From Pleurotus djamor (taxonomy: Eukaryota > Basidiomycota > Agaricomycetes > Agaricales > Pleurotaceae): a DNA stretch of 31,050 nt. The position numbers and the translations under genes were made by a program. Location: NCBI GenBank assembly GCA_029747585.1, contig JAPEVF010000540.1, forward strand, positions 1 through 31,050. Reading direction: 5' to 3'. Shown in pieces: positions 19,514 through 30,946 of the stretch; positions within the stretch are counted from its first letter, which is position 1, and every line of letters starts with the position of its first letter. A model generated the notes under the pieces. The model made no database searches. It saw only the letters and a program-made list of their open reading frames with translations, and was not told the DNA's origin.

Positions 19514-20737
19514 TCTTGATGCCGGGGGAGCACAGTGCGTGGCGGGGTTTGCATCAAGCACGACGTGGGTTTAGTCTTTATGACCTGGGGGAGTCGACTC
19601 AACGGGACCCAATCATGCTGTGATTGTTCAAATCAAAGAAGTTCGGATTCGAGTGATAAATGGCTGGGAGAAAAGCCTGAGGCAGTCATGGACATGCGAT
19701 TTTGGGCAGGAACTGATGAACTTGGAGATTACTCGGCTCGACATGGTTTTTTGAGTTGATAACTACCCATGGCGACAAATCGCCCGCTTGATATGGGAGA
19801 CGGAGACGCAGCGCTAGACTGAGTACAAGCTCAGCCCTGAGAGAAAACTGTGCGGCTGGGGATGTATGAAGTCGTCCGGGGACCGGAACCACGACCAACT
19901 TTGCAGGAGGATCAACTTCAATGGAGGCGAGTGAACCACTGAGAGTATCAAGCCATGGGAAGCGGAGGAAGTGATACATCAGGAAGAGCCCAGTAGAGCT
20001 TTGTGTGCGCAGCAGATGTCACATATTCGCCGTCCGCTTNAAAAAAGCAGAAGCTTATACGTTTCGTTCAACTTGAAGTTCAAGCGAGGCGAAGAAACCG
20101 CAAGTGCATCAGCCTTGTCAAGGGGAGATGGTCGCCCCAGCCGACTGGATTGGATCAAATTCTTCCCAGGCCCAAATCGGTAGTGGCCACATGAAATGAA
20201 GTCGTAGAAAGAGGGCAATTTTGAGTTGAGCTTGCATGGTCGAACGGTGGAGTTCGATCAGAAGTTAGAATAGCAGCACTCGAAAAGGAAACACTGTCAG
20301 TTCGACACAGGGGGAACTTGGACGCGATAGGAGGACTCGGTCATTTGATTGCCCTTGTCATCTTTGACCCGCCGTAGTACGCTTATAGTAGAGGCTGTAC
20401 ATCAGAGAAGTTACACAAAACAATACATGACGATGCTGCAGGCATTCTAGATGATGTTGTCAAACCTCTAAGCCTCACTTCCCCATACTCCATATCCTTC
20501 GTGTGGGCGATGGACTGCGATGGAGACAGCATGCTCACTCAGGACGAAAATGACACAGAAAGAAGCCTCGCGAGGAGCACTATAGAAGATATGGTGCCAC
20601 TGAGCCTACTAACTGCCCCCAACTACACGCTCTGTCAGAACTTCGGGTTGAGAGGGTGTGGTGGAGGCTCGAGACCTTGCAAACGCCCAAGCGGCAAGAA
20701 ATACGAGTAACTACATTCTGAGCGTAGTGTTTATCCA
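19514..20737. other. intergenic
   Basis: About 1.2 kb with only short open frames lacking motifs or splice support, and one N at 20040. Nothing else seen. Confidence 0.45.
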
Positions 20738-21761
20738 TCAGGCGAAAGATACATTCAAGTCCGGATTCATCGCTCGAATGTGGCCGGCCTTCGCAGACTG
20801 TCTGTTGATGCGTGCTTGAAGAGAAAGTCCACTGGGCTCGTGCACGTAAGCAGGAGGGAGCACTTGCGTGGGGCTATCCTCTATTGGAGCTTTGCGTATC
20901 GATGAGAGGCTTGTGCGATCTACCACTTTCATTGGGTTCGAGTCTGTGTTTGACGGAGGAGGTAAAGGCGAAGAGTCGTAGCCTTCGAGATACGGGTGTA
21001 TTTCAACTGCTTCAGGCTGGAGTTCCGGCTGAGATTCTATGAAGGTTGTAAGTAATGGCGACTATGATGAGTAACTTGGAATATCACACTTCGTCTGCGG
21101 TACCTGATGTACGATACCACCACCACTACAAGCATCGTGAGACCGACCGCACCCAGCACGGCTCCGGTGATTATTCGTGAGGGGGTCCCAGAGGTTGCAG
21201 GAGGCGACTTTTGGGAGCTTATAGACGGCTTTGCTGGGTTAAACGCTACGGTAGGTGTCGATGTCGCAGTTGTCACGTTGCTCAAGGGGGATAAGAGGTC
21301 TTGAGGAATCGGAGAAGAGAAAACAAGATAATCCAGGAAGATCTGACTCCCACCGTCTTCGCAGCTACCAACGAGAAGGTGTTCGCCATAAGGAAGGTCT
21401 AGCGACTCGTAGAATGGGACGTGATACATAACTCCTTGGATCTTAGGGGCGGTAAATGTTGAGCTGAGCACGCCATCCAAAACGTATGTTGAGTTTGGGG
21501 GGCCGGTACCTTGATCAGCATCTATGGTGCCGAACACCATGATCCCAGTTCCTTGAGATCACTCCGTGAGTGAGAAATCCTTGAGTCATATAGGAAAAAA
21601 CACGCACCGTTGAACGAGAACGAGAAGGCTGCCCCGGCAATGTTGGTGCCATGGGTGGTTTGATTAAACTCGTGTGAGGACCCGCCCAACGTCCATCCGG
21701 TGGAGTAGTGGATGCGAGTATCGTTGTCATCAATGGCAGCTTGAGACGACTCGTCTAACAT
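20738..21761 (-). CDS. single-pass membrane protein with jelly-roll-like domain, paralogue 4
   Basis: Minus-strand exons 21608-21761, 21090-21551 and 20738-21036 give 304 aa with the shared phase-1 introns. Ectodomain motifs are AIDDNDTRIHYSTGW, FSFNG, GTGIMVFGT, PPNSTYVLDG and FLDYLVFSSP; NTEHTLVG is replaced by YGEHLLVG. A transmembrane helix (IITGAVLGAVGLTMLVVVVV) is followed by RYRRR. The tail ends with PPAYVHEPSGLSLQARINR, closely similar to paralogues 1 and 3. The start at 21761 (MLDESSQ) aligns with the other copies; an in-frame ATG at 21824 would add 21 residues not seen in them. Confidence 0.82.
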
Positions 21762-22212
21762 TCTTGGGACCAGCCTCGGTTTTCTAGGGACGTCTTGACC
21801 TTTACACTTTTCGAAGTTTGTCAATCTTATTTATAGAGGACAATTCTCACCTTATTGGTCACCAAAGACGAAAGATGGGGCAGTTCACGGATGAAAGATT
21901 GTGATGTGCAAGACGACAACAGGCCAAAGGAGGCTCCGAGGTGATCTTTGGGAACGGTGCTTGAGCGTTTGATTATCAGTGTAAGTTTGTAGCTCTGATA
22001 GTGATGCGGGCAAACGCCACCTCCTCGGACGGGCACCGAAATACCGATCAACAGACCAATTGACGCAGGACGAGGTCGGGCGGTGACTACAAAGCGAAGT
22101 GAGGCGAATCCACGGTATATTATTTACAGTCTGTATCCAGTCACATTATGGGTAACGAGCGTATCAGCATAGTTGAAAGATCGAATATAGTCCATACCAA
22201 AGCGAGCAATGT
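21762..22212. other. intergenic
   Basis: No gene seen. It holds the promoter side of paralogue 4 and the 3' side of the GH79 gene. Confidence 0.5.
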
Positions 22213-24642
22213 TCAAGCCACTAAATTTCTACCCAACAACATCGCACCACCAGCGATGGCCACAAGCAACGTCACACCGGGCATACTTTGCTTCATCGCC
22301 CACCCACCACTGGTACTCCCAGGACTCGTGCTCCCAATTCGTCCATTGGCTTTCCGCCCATTACTCGTCGCGAGCTCCGTCGGATCAACAGACGCGGTAT
22401 TGATAGTCTTGGTGAAAGCGGTGGTAGAGAAAGTCATGAACGGACCACTCTGCGACTCCGCAAAAGCATCATCAGTCAAGAAGACCAACGCTACGCTGGG
22501 TGCGGGGACCTTGATGCTACAAAGGTTGGTCGTTTGATCACAAGCGACGGTTTGGATGTCTTCATCGCCCATGAGACGTCCGTCCGACTGGAAGTGGTCA
22601 CCGAAGGTCTGGCCAGCCCAAGTGATGTTGCCGATTTGAGAGACCGAGGCGGCACGAAGGTATTTCACTTTGACCTGGGCGGGAGAGGCGTTGGGCTGTC
22701 CAATGCCACTTCCACCTATAGCGATCTGGGCGGTATAGTCACTCGCTCCAGTTGGATCCGTCATATAATTGAAGAGCATGACGCGAACAGGGTTTCCGTC
22801 TTCGTAGATACTATAAGCAGGAGTGTGGACATCGCCTGAATTGGCATTCAAATCGAAGATCTGGGATTTGTTTGAGGGACCAAGAGCTTCGGCCATGACG
22901 AGTGCTGAGTAGTATATGGGGCCAATAGACCACTGGTGGAACAGAGTTTCGTTTGTTGGTGGGGCTAGAAAGGAAATTCAATTGAATTGGCAGCCAGAAA
23001 GATGAAGGATAACTTACAAGTGAAAGGCTGTCAAAAATCAACGGGCATTAGATCCATTACAAAACGGAAGTAAGCGATCATACACACATTGTAGAAAACA
23101 TTCTGACCACCAATGTGGAACATAGCCCCCGAGAAATTACCGAATGCCATTTGCATCGAGTAATCCAGACCCCAAAGCGCGGCGCCAAAGGAATCAGATA
23201 CACCAGGGAAACCACCACACGAACCCGTGTTAGTCTCAAACATCAGCAACTTCTTGTTCTTTTGCATAGCAAAAGACGTAGAGTTGAGATATGGTGCTAC
23301 GATACGTTGGCCAGATGTATGATCGAGATAGGAGGGGAAAATATCTTGGGGGTTAACAGGCGTCCCACCAGTGTTGAATTGGGCGGCGCAATTGTCGGCG
23401 GGATACCTTCACACACATCAGCGGGCGGACTAGGTACAAAGAAAGAAAGAAAGAACTTACTTTTCCATGGCAAGGTAGGCGAGGTTATTGCTCATTTGAT
23501 CCACAACACCGGTGTTCCAAACATCATCGGGTGTCCAATCAGCAAAAGCAAGATTTGGGATGATCAACATTTGGCGTGCCCGTTCAAACTCGTCACCAGA
23601 CATGGCGGTAAGAAGGCCTTGGAGTTCGTTGACATAATCTTGTGGTTGATAAGTCTGCAAGTTGAAGGGGAGGTGAAAAGGACAGAAAGATGGACGTAGG
23701 GCGGCGATGACATACCTCGGGTCGATGGCCGTGGCGAGCATACAAATCGGGTTCATTACCAGCCTGGAGTCCGATTAGGTAGTCACCAAGGATTTGGGAG
23801 CCAACGCTAGCTATGCCGAGTCTTGGGAAGGCCGTGTCGTTGAAGGGGATACCTGTACGGACATGGGGCGGTCAGGTCGCTTCCTCCTCATGGAGCATGG
23901 GCAAGACAAACCTAAGAACCATCGAACGTTGACGAAAGATGAGATATTACGCATCATGTACAAAATTTCCGGTGTAAAGAGAAGCGGCGGCGTTTGTGTC
24001 TATAAGCTGTCTCAGTAACCGTAGAGCAACTAAATCAAGATAAAATGAACGAACGGGATTGGATACTCCAAGAAGGTCCTTCTCGAGAGCGCGACCATCG
24101 GCGAGGCTATCCACAAGGGTTGCAGTTTCCTGGGTGTTACCACCTACACGGACTTTGACGCCGCCTGCGCGTTTCTGAAGATTGGCCATCAAGTTCAAGA
24201 AAGGAACTTGGATATGTGATCTAGGGTGTGCACATGAAGCTCACGGTTGGAAAATCCACAAAAAACAACGCTCACGCGTTCTTTCCCACTACGAATACAC
24301 ACGTTTCAGCACGAATAGCAACACACGTCACCATCGCTACTCACAAACTTGATTCGTAACAGACATTTCTATCGAAAATCCAAAGAAAGAGCCTTCCTGA
24401 GGAATGGATACACCTGGTGTGCCTCCATTTTGAAGTTGAATTACGAATTCGTTGGCTGGCTTTGGATCTGGCAGCGCCGGCGCTTGCAGTGTCTTGGTGT
24501 TGTACGCTGCGAGTGTGGTCGCTGTGGAGTCGGCCGCTGTCTGAGTGCCTGAGACGGTGACGCCCAAGGGTGTTTGGCCATAAATGGTGACTGCGTGGGC
24601 AACGCCAAGGACATTGGCAAGCCCTAAAAGGTGGAGGTGCAT
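22213..24642 (-). CDS. GPI-anchored-type GH79 glycoside hydrolase (beta-glucuronidase-like)
   Basis: Nine exons (24345-24642, 24276-24288, 24055-24220, 23912-23999, 23716-23852, 23461-23654, 23088-23406, 23018-23027, 22213-22964) give 658 aa. A signal peptide (MHLHLLGLANVLGVAHA) opens the protein. The GH-A barrel shows VRVGGNTQET, the acid/base motif AGNEPDLY (Glu about 221) and the nucleophile motif LLMFETNTGS (Glu about 356). A C-terminal beta domain follows, then a Ser/Thr/Gly linker and a hydrophobic tail (GVTLLVAIAGGAMLLG), the pattern of a GPI-anchor signal. Exons of 13 and 10 nt are needed to keep the conserved frame. The likely substrate is a glucuronic-acid-bearing glycan of the fungal or plant wall; specificity is inference. 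Divergent from the acyl-CoA oxidase. Confidence 0.92.
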
Positions 24643-25016
24643 TGGCTTAGCAGGGTTCGAGTCGCCAAGAGTCTTGAGGATGCCAAGCTTTGAGGGTCGT
24701 GAAGTACTTCCAGCTACTTGGAAAACGGAAAAGAGGTCGTCCTCACGAGAACTGACGATGAGGAGGAGAAAACGAAGGCGGTGAGCAGCGGTGGGGCGAA
24801 ACGAAAGAGAAGTGAGAAAATGTGGGTACGCTCGGGCGGCCTGCCTTTGCCTTGGGCTTCTGCTCTCGGCAGTCGCCTTCCCACGGCACCAAACAGCACG
24901 TGAGCAGGTCCATGGACTCATTGTACGGACCAGGTCAGCTGGCGTCCGGCTTCCGGTCACTGCGTTTACCCCGCAAAGCCATAAAACATGGCTCTGTTGA
25001 ATGCGGACCCCATGAA
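24643..25016. promoter_or_regulatory. divergent promoter region, GH79 / acyl-CoA oxidase
   Basis: 374 nt separate the two start codons and must hold both promoters. I see no clear TATA box for either gene. Confidence 0.5.
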
Positions 25017-27551
25017 ATGGCCCAAATACATGACCCGAGCAAGCAAAATGGCGTCGACATGGACAATGCCCGACGAAAGTCTACTGTAAACGTGTCGTCG
25101 GTGAAACATTACCTCTGTGGTAGGTGAACTACCTATAGTGCTTCCAATGGTACTAACGAGATTACTGCAGGGGGACAAGATAAATGGGAGGCGCGAAGTA
25201 GGTTGACAACCATCGTCAGTCGTGAACCGCTGTTTGACAAATCTCAACGGTGAGCGTCGCTATTTCGTGACCGTAGTCCATCGCTGAGTGTTGATATTTC
25301 TTTCGCAGCGAATTCATAACGCGTTCGGAGAGATACAAACGTAGTCAGAAGATGCTTAATCGTTTATTTGAGCTACAAGAGCAACATGGTTGGACTGTGG
25401 AAGAGCTTAACATTGCTTTGGCAGCGTTGGATGAACCGTCGTCCATACAGTTGCACTTTGTTGGTCAGTCTCCATATATAATACTTGGGAGATCTGTGTC
25501 TAACATCAATACGCGTCTTTTGATTAGCCTTTGAGCCCGTCTTCCGCATGCAAGCCTCGCAGACACTGCTTGACAAGTATGGTCCTCTGATCGCCTCCCG
25601 CGGTATCCTCGGGTGTTACCTCCAGACCGAGCTCGCCCATGGATCGAACGTCGCTAGGCTCGAGACGACTGCCACCTTTATCCCAGAAACCCAAGAATTT
25701 GAAATCCATTCACCCACTCTCACGAGCAGCAAGTGGTGGATCGGCGCTTTGGGAAAGACATCGACACATGGGGTCGTTCAGGCGAGACTGATTCTCCCCG
25801 GTGGAAAGGACATGGGCCCCCACTTGTTCTTGACCCAGCTCAGGGATATGGACACGCACAAGCCTTTGCCTGGGATCACCATAGGTGATATCGGTCCAAA
25901 GGCATTCAATGGATATGTTGCTCCGGATAATGGGTTTGCGCGTTTCAATCACGTCCGTATCCCAAAAGAGCATATGTTGTCCAAGTTCGCTCAAGTTACG
26001 GATGATGGTAAATACGTGAGACCCCCTCATGCAAAGCTTAGTTACGGAGGCGTGAGTGCATCCCCTTCCCTCACACTTTTCTTCGAGAATCCTAAACGGT
26101 CCACTGCAGATGCTATACATTCGTTCGGGGTAAGTAAACACCTGACGCCTACCGTCGACCCAACCTAATACCATCCAAGGATGGTCACTGGTGCTGGATG
26201 GAATTTGGCTAAAGGTACCCTTGTCTGCCTACTCTCTGGATTGTACTTGCCTCATGTATGAATCCTTAGCTGCGACTATTGCTATCCGCTACACGACGGT
26301 TCGACGTCAAGGCGAAATCGGATCCGATGGGTTGGAACAGCAAGTCATCACATATCCCTCCACATACTATCGTCTTTTGCCTATCCTGGCTCGCGCTTAT
26401 GTGTTCATCGAGCTTGGTCGTGCCTTGGTATATATCCTTGACACACACATATCGCTAACTCGCTGAGTTCTTTGGCTAGTCACGCTCCTTCGACGATATG
26501 GCTACGCGACTCGCTTCGGGTGATGCCTCGTTGCTCGCAGAACTCCACGCAATTACCAGTGGACTCAAAGTTCTTGTGACCACGGCGAGTATTCAGGACA
26601 TCGAAACTGCTCGTCGTTCCATGGGTGGTCATGGTTACAGCGCCTTTTCGGGGTTAGGACGAGTTTATGCTGATTGGGTACCCAGCGCGACGTGAGTCCA
26701 CCACTTCCCCAGCACAAGCTATCTCCAATATATTCTGCTATAGATATGAAGGCGACAATTTCGTGCTTGACAAGCAAGTCATCCGTGCCGCCTTGAAGAC
26801 ATTCGGCTCGCTTCCCTCATTGACTGATCCGTCTACCCTCCCACCATCTTCTGCCTACCTCCGCCTACTCAAGACAAACTCGTCCTCACCCCCTTCCGCC
26901 AGTAACTGGGCAATTCCTGAGACATGCATTATCTACCTTGAATGGCGCGCCGCACTCATCGTCCAAGAATTGGCTCGTAGCTCCAAGGACCCCGATGCGA
27001 GTATGTTCCAGCGTGTATCCAAGGCTGTAACAGAAGCATACGTAGCGAAATGTGTGGGCGATATGATCAAGGGATTAGGGCGGCCGGAGACCTTGCGCGG
27101 TCGATGTGCTCAAGTTGTTGGAAAGTTGTATCACTTGGTGAGTATCCTGCCCGTGATATATCCTGCGGGCGGTTGACTGACTTATGTCTAGTATTTGTTG
27201 ACGACCGTCGAGTCTGCCCTCGTCGATTTGCTTTCACTGGGTTTAATAACAGCCTCGAAGCTTGGAAGTGATCCTACGTTGGCTCTTCGCAAGACTATCA
27301 AGGTACTCTGTGAAGAAATCCTTCCCGAGTCGATTGGCTTGACGGATGCATTTGGCTTTACCGACTACGAGTTGAACAGGTAGGTGATCGTCGTCATTCT
27401 CTTCGTGAACCAATGACTCATTTCTGAGGTCAGTGCACTTGGTGTCTTTGATGGACACGCGTACCAAGCTCTCTGGAATGCTGCGCAGACTGAACCGATG
27501 AATCAAGATGAAGTCACTCCGGCCTACCAGGTTCTTATCCGCTCCTTGTAA
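25017..27551 (+). CDS. acyl-CoA oxidase (peroxisomal beta-oxidation)
   Basis: Eleven exons (25017-25119, 25171-25249, 25309-25463, 25528-26051, 26110-26129, 26180-26214, 26270-26427, 26480-26691, 26744-27137, 27192-27379, 27434-27551) give 661 aa, the usual length. Conserved blocks are GCYLQTELAHGSNV (FAD/substrate region), SPTLTSSKWWIGALGKTSTH, KPLPGITIGDIGPK, MVTGAGWNL, IRYTTVRRQG and the catalytic-loop region RRSMGGHGYSAFSGL. It oxidises acyl-CoA to trans-2-enoyl-CoA with FAD, passing electrons to oxygen to give peroxide. The protein ends in RSL, which is not a standard PTS1 tripeptide. Exons 5 and 6 are only 20 and 35 nt. Confidence 0.93.
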
Positions 27552-28523
27552 AATACGAGCACCTTATTGACTTTTCTCTTCTGGAGGAGTCTATTCGACC
27601 CATGCTCTTGCGCGGACAACGCTTAGCGGGCAAACCCTTGTCGAAACTTTGAAGTCATCTCACGGTTGGTCAGTACTTGCAACTTGCGATGTTCGCTCGA
27701 TAGTCTGATCACAAGCTTCGTTACGTGTCTACAGATTGGTATGCCTTGGAATTACTGTATATCTGTGTACGCTAGTGCCGTCGGACCTCCCAAAGATCAT
27801 GGATATCTAGTGCGAATGTCCTATCCTCGATGGGTATGAAAATCTGATTTGTTTAATCACCACATGTTTTGCAAATACGATCATGACCAAAAGCCCAGTT
27901 GTCGATGCCCAAGTTCTCTCCTCTGGCTGGTCATGATCTGCAGCTGTAAGATGTGGCCAAGTGGACGCAGGTTCTCACTCTCCTCGCATCTTCGAGGTCT
28001 CTACACGTTCATTTCCACACTAATACCTCAACCAACCCAAGGTTTGATGCCGGAAACTCTTGAAACCGACGAAAGCAACCAACAAGGTGGGTACCTTCCT
28101 CTTAGATGGCAACCTATCAAACGTTCGTTTCTGATATCAGCTTCGTCTTGGTATCGAAGTCGGGACATTCATTCAAATCGTGGACCTATCAAGTATGTGT
28201 AATAATGCGAACACGCTCGTATTCGCGCTTCCCTTTAGGAAAATCATTGGTATTTCTGACCGCGGAACCCACTAAAAAGTCCATGATGCATGAAGCCCGT
28301 TGTCTTGGATGAGAATCTCCGTCGCTTTGTACAACTAGAATTCTGGTCTATTTCTGCACATTCTCTATACTCCCACTGGTCACAACACGGTCTCCATCTG
28401 GCCATCATTCTCTCCACCATCAGATCTGTCGAACATACACTCCCAGGCTGCTTTACTATAATATGAACGCTGCCGTTGGGGGTTTATGCCTCTCGTCCCC
28501 CGCTGACAATTCCCAGGGATGAA
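27552..28523. other. intergenic, possibly with unresolved exons
   Basis: No supported gene. Short open frames on the plus strand around 27849-28312 show no family motif beyond a stray SGHSF. It may hold the 5' exons of the next gene, but I cannot demonstrate them. Confidence 0.35.
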
Positions 28524-29002
28524 ATGGGTTCCCAGACGGACGTCGCGTCCTCCCTCACATCCACGATGACCTCTGTCGCGATCTCGAACTCGGAGGCTTC
28601 ACATACTTCGTTCCCTGATAACTCCACTGTCAATGCAACCTCGGTAGCATCTTCGCCCTCGTCAATACCCTCGTCAGGCTCCATATCCCATCCCCAGCCC
28701 ATTGAAACTAATGAGCTCCACCACAATATTGTCAAATTCGGAGGCGCTCTGGGCGGTTCCTTCGGTGCTCTCATTCTGCTCATCGTGCTCTACTACATCC
28801 TTCGTGCACATGGTTATGTGAGCGCGTTCAAACGCAAAGCGCGCGGCACCTGTGAGTGATTTTCAGAACCTGCATGTTCAATGCTTACGAAGTTCACCTA
28901 GCTGAGTGTGCCAGACACCATATACCCTCCTGTGTGCAGTGTCACGCGTCGCAGAGTGCTGTGGGTGACATTGAGTCCGTGTTGGTAGAAGAAAAGCCGT
29001 AG
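28524..29002 (+). CDS. small Ser/Thr-rich single-pass membrane protein (possibly 5'-incomplete)
   Basis: Two exons (28524-28851 and 28902-29002, 50-nt intron) give 142 aa. The first 65 residues are very rich in Ser and Thr with NSTVNATS sequons, like a glycosylated stalk. One transmembrane helix (GALGGSFGALILLIVLYYIL) and a basic stretch (FKRKARG) follow. The cytoplasmic tail has clustered Cys and His and ends in EEKP. The layout resembles the stalk, helix and tail of larger fungal surface sensors without their ectodomain, so an upstream exon may be missing. Start codon choice is uncertain. Confidence 0.6.
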
Positions 29003-29394
29003 GAAGTAAGTCACTGAAGAATATCGTTTTTATTGCTGGGCCGTGTATGTATGGACTATTAGGTATGGAATGTGTACTATATTCTACATCTTCGATACGG
29101 AGACAACAACCACGCGTCAACGAAAGGAAAGCAAAGCACAAGGAAAGGGGATATAATCTGAACCAAAGCAAAGAGAGGGAGGGGGATTTGACGCCACATG
29201 AACTGAACGTCAGAGCCAATAGCAACCAAGTAATCTACAAGAAAATACAAAATGGATGTACAGAGCAATTTTAAGTGAGTATACATAACAGTTATAAAGA
29301 ATCAATATTGTAGCACCATGCAATTGCAAGTCCGCAAGTACATTTATGAACTTGTTAAAGAATAAGACGCAAAGGTTGCGCAAAGGAGGAGATA
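29003..29394. other. convergent intergenic
   Basis: 392 nt between two convergent stop codons, AT-rich in part. No gene seen; it must contain both 3' UTRs. Confidence 0.5.
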
Positions 29395-30946
29395 TTACTC
29401 CTTGGAGGGTAGGTAGCTGATGCGCCCGCCATTTCCACGGGCGCGATAGTCCAAGACGAGCGATGGAGCATCCAATAAGAGACCCTCTTCAGGTTCCCAG
29501 GTAGTACCGGAGTACCCGAGCCATACGACGTTATAACCAAGGACACCATCTCTGTATTCTTGATCTTTGATTGCCGAAATGATGTACCTCTTCTCGATGA
29601 TGGGTGGGATCGACCTGACGCGAAGCCTGCGACGAGCGGGGTGGGACCAAGCTTTCGGGAGTCGAAGGGGAGGTAAGGGCTTGCCAGAGAACGTATACGT
29701 CCTTCGCATATTAGTGCGACTATCCCTTCCTTTAATTTGTGGGAACGCAGCGCGGCAGTACTTGTCGACTTCGCAGATCGTGTGTTCGATATCGGGTAAT
29801 TCGAGTGGGAGACGCTTGGGCCCGAGACCGATGAAGTCGATACCGAGCTTCTGGAAACAATTCTGCTGGTGGTCAACCATCCAGCGCATGATCTCGTCGT
29901 CAATATTGGGAACGTTGGCCTGCGCGTTTTTATAACTTTGCCCAAAAAGTTTGATGAGCCCCGACTTTGCCCCGATTCCAGCGACGACAAAATCGTTGTT
30001 CGAGAAATGAACGACAGAGGTATAAGTCAGGTTGAGGAGCAATTGATAAGTGTTGAACTCGCCCATGCCAGGAAAAGAGATGAGCCACTCGAAGACGTTC
30101 AGAAGGTATTCCGCGCTTTTGAGCCGCTTCGGAAAGTCCTGTTCCATCCACATCTCGACAAGGATAATGTGATTCATGTAGGTTGGCGCGTCCGAGTTGT
30201 ACTTGAAAGCCGGCTTCTGGTATGCGCCAGTATAAAGAGACCGTCCGCTATTGGCGATGTTTTCTAGGGCTTCCCGGTATGCGTCTCGGTTGTATTTCGA
30301 CCACGAGATAGGACCAAGGGCAGCTTCCAAGGAATCCCACGTCTCTGGCTTCGTGAAGATGCTGAAGATACAAACGCGAAAGACGACTTCGTTGATGGCC
30401 TGCGAACCTTTCTCGATAACATCGGTTATGAGGAACTGGGTGACGCGATCGGCGACGCGAAAAGGATTGCAGAAGTAATAGTCACGTAGAATGATGTCAT
30501 CTGTCCAACTGATGCATCATTTTTTCCGCGCGTCTTTTGAGTTGTGGGATGTTCGGATGCAATGAAGAAGTAAATACTCACGGCGGGGGTAAGCCTGAAC
30601 GACGTTTACTGTCTATGACCATCCTTTCGTGTGCCCAAGTCCAAAATGCATCGAACGCGACGGTTGGCTGTAAAACCTGCCCATTGACCTCAATCGTCTT
30701 GAAGAGAGTAGATTTGTTGCTCCGTGAAACGATGGCTCGTGCTTTTGAAACAGGCGGCCGCGGGACCTTTGACGCGACTCCGTGACGTTTGCAGGGTGAA
30801 GGAGAGTCTGAATCACTGGTGTCATTGTCATCAGCACCTTCCTCGGAATCAACAAGGGTAGTAAGACTCGAGCCACAGGAGTTGGTCACAGACAGGGGAC
30901 GCGCCGAGATCCTGCCTTTGGACCGTCCTGAGCGTGTTGCTGGCAT
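29395..30946 (-). CDS. alpha-GPT-PPlase / 5-hmdU-DNA-kinase-helical-like protein fused to a chromodomain
   Basis: Two exons (30582-30946 and 29395-30508, 73-nt intron) give 492 aa. Residues 1-85 are basic, Ser-rich and acidic in parts, as in a nuclear disordered tail. The helical domain starts near residue 96 with FDAFWTWAHERM, then PPPWTDDIIL, YYFCNPFRVADRVTQFLI, FRVCIFSIFTKPETW, GIGAKSGLIKLFG and DIEHTICEVDKY. I recognise these as the alpha-glutamyl/putrescinyl-thymine pyrophosphorylase-like family, also called HMUDK helical domain, predicted to act on modified DNA bases. Residues 425-478 form a chromodomain (RYIISAI, VVWLGY, TTWEPEE), with cage aromatics Tyr430, Trp451 and Tyr454 retained. 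So a base-modification-type domain is joined to a likely methyl-lysine reader. The enzymatic role in fungi is unknown. ATG 30946 follows no better upstream ATG. Confidence 0.8.

Noticed and set aside
24822..25127. Longer N-terminal extension of the acyl-CoA oxidase
   Set aside because: The extra residues overlap the divergent promoter and the GH79 5' side; ATG 25017 gives a normal-length protein.
28080..28200. SGHSF motif suggesting a berberine-bridge FAD oxidase remnant
   Set aside because: Only five residues match and neighbouring frames show no other family motif.
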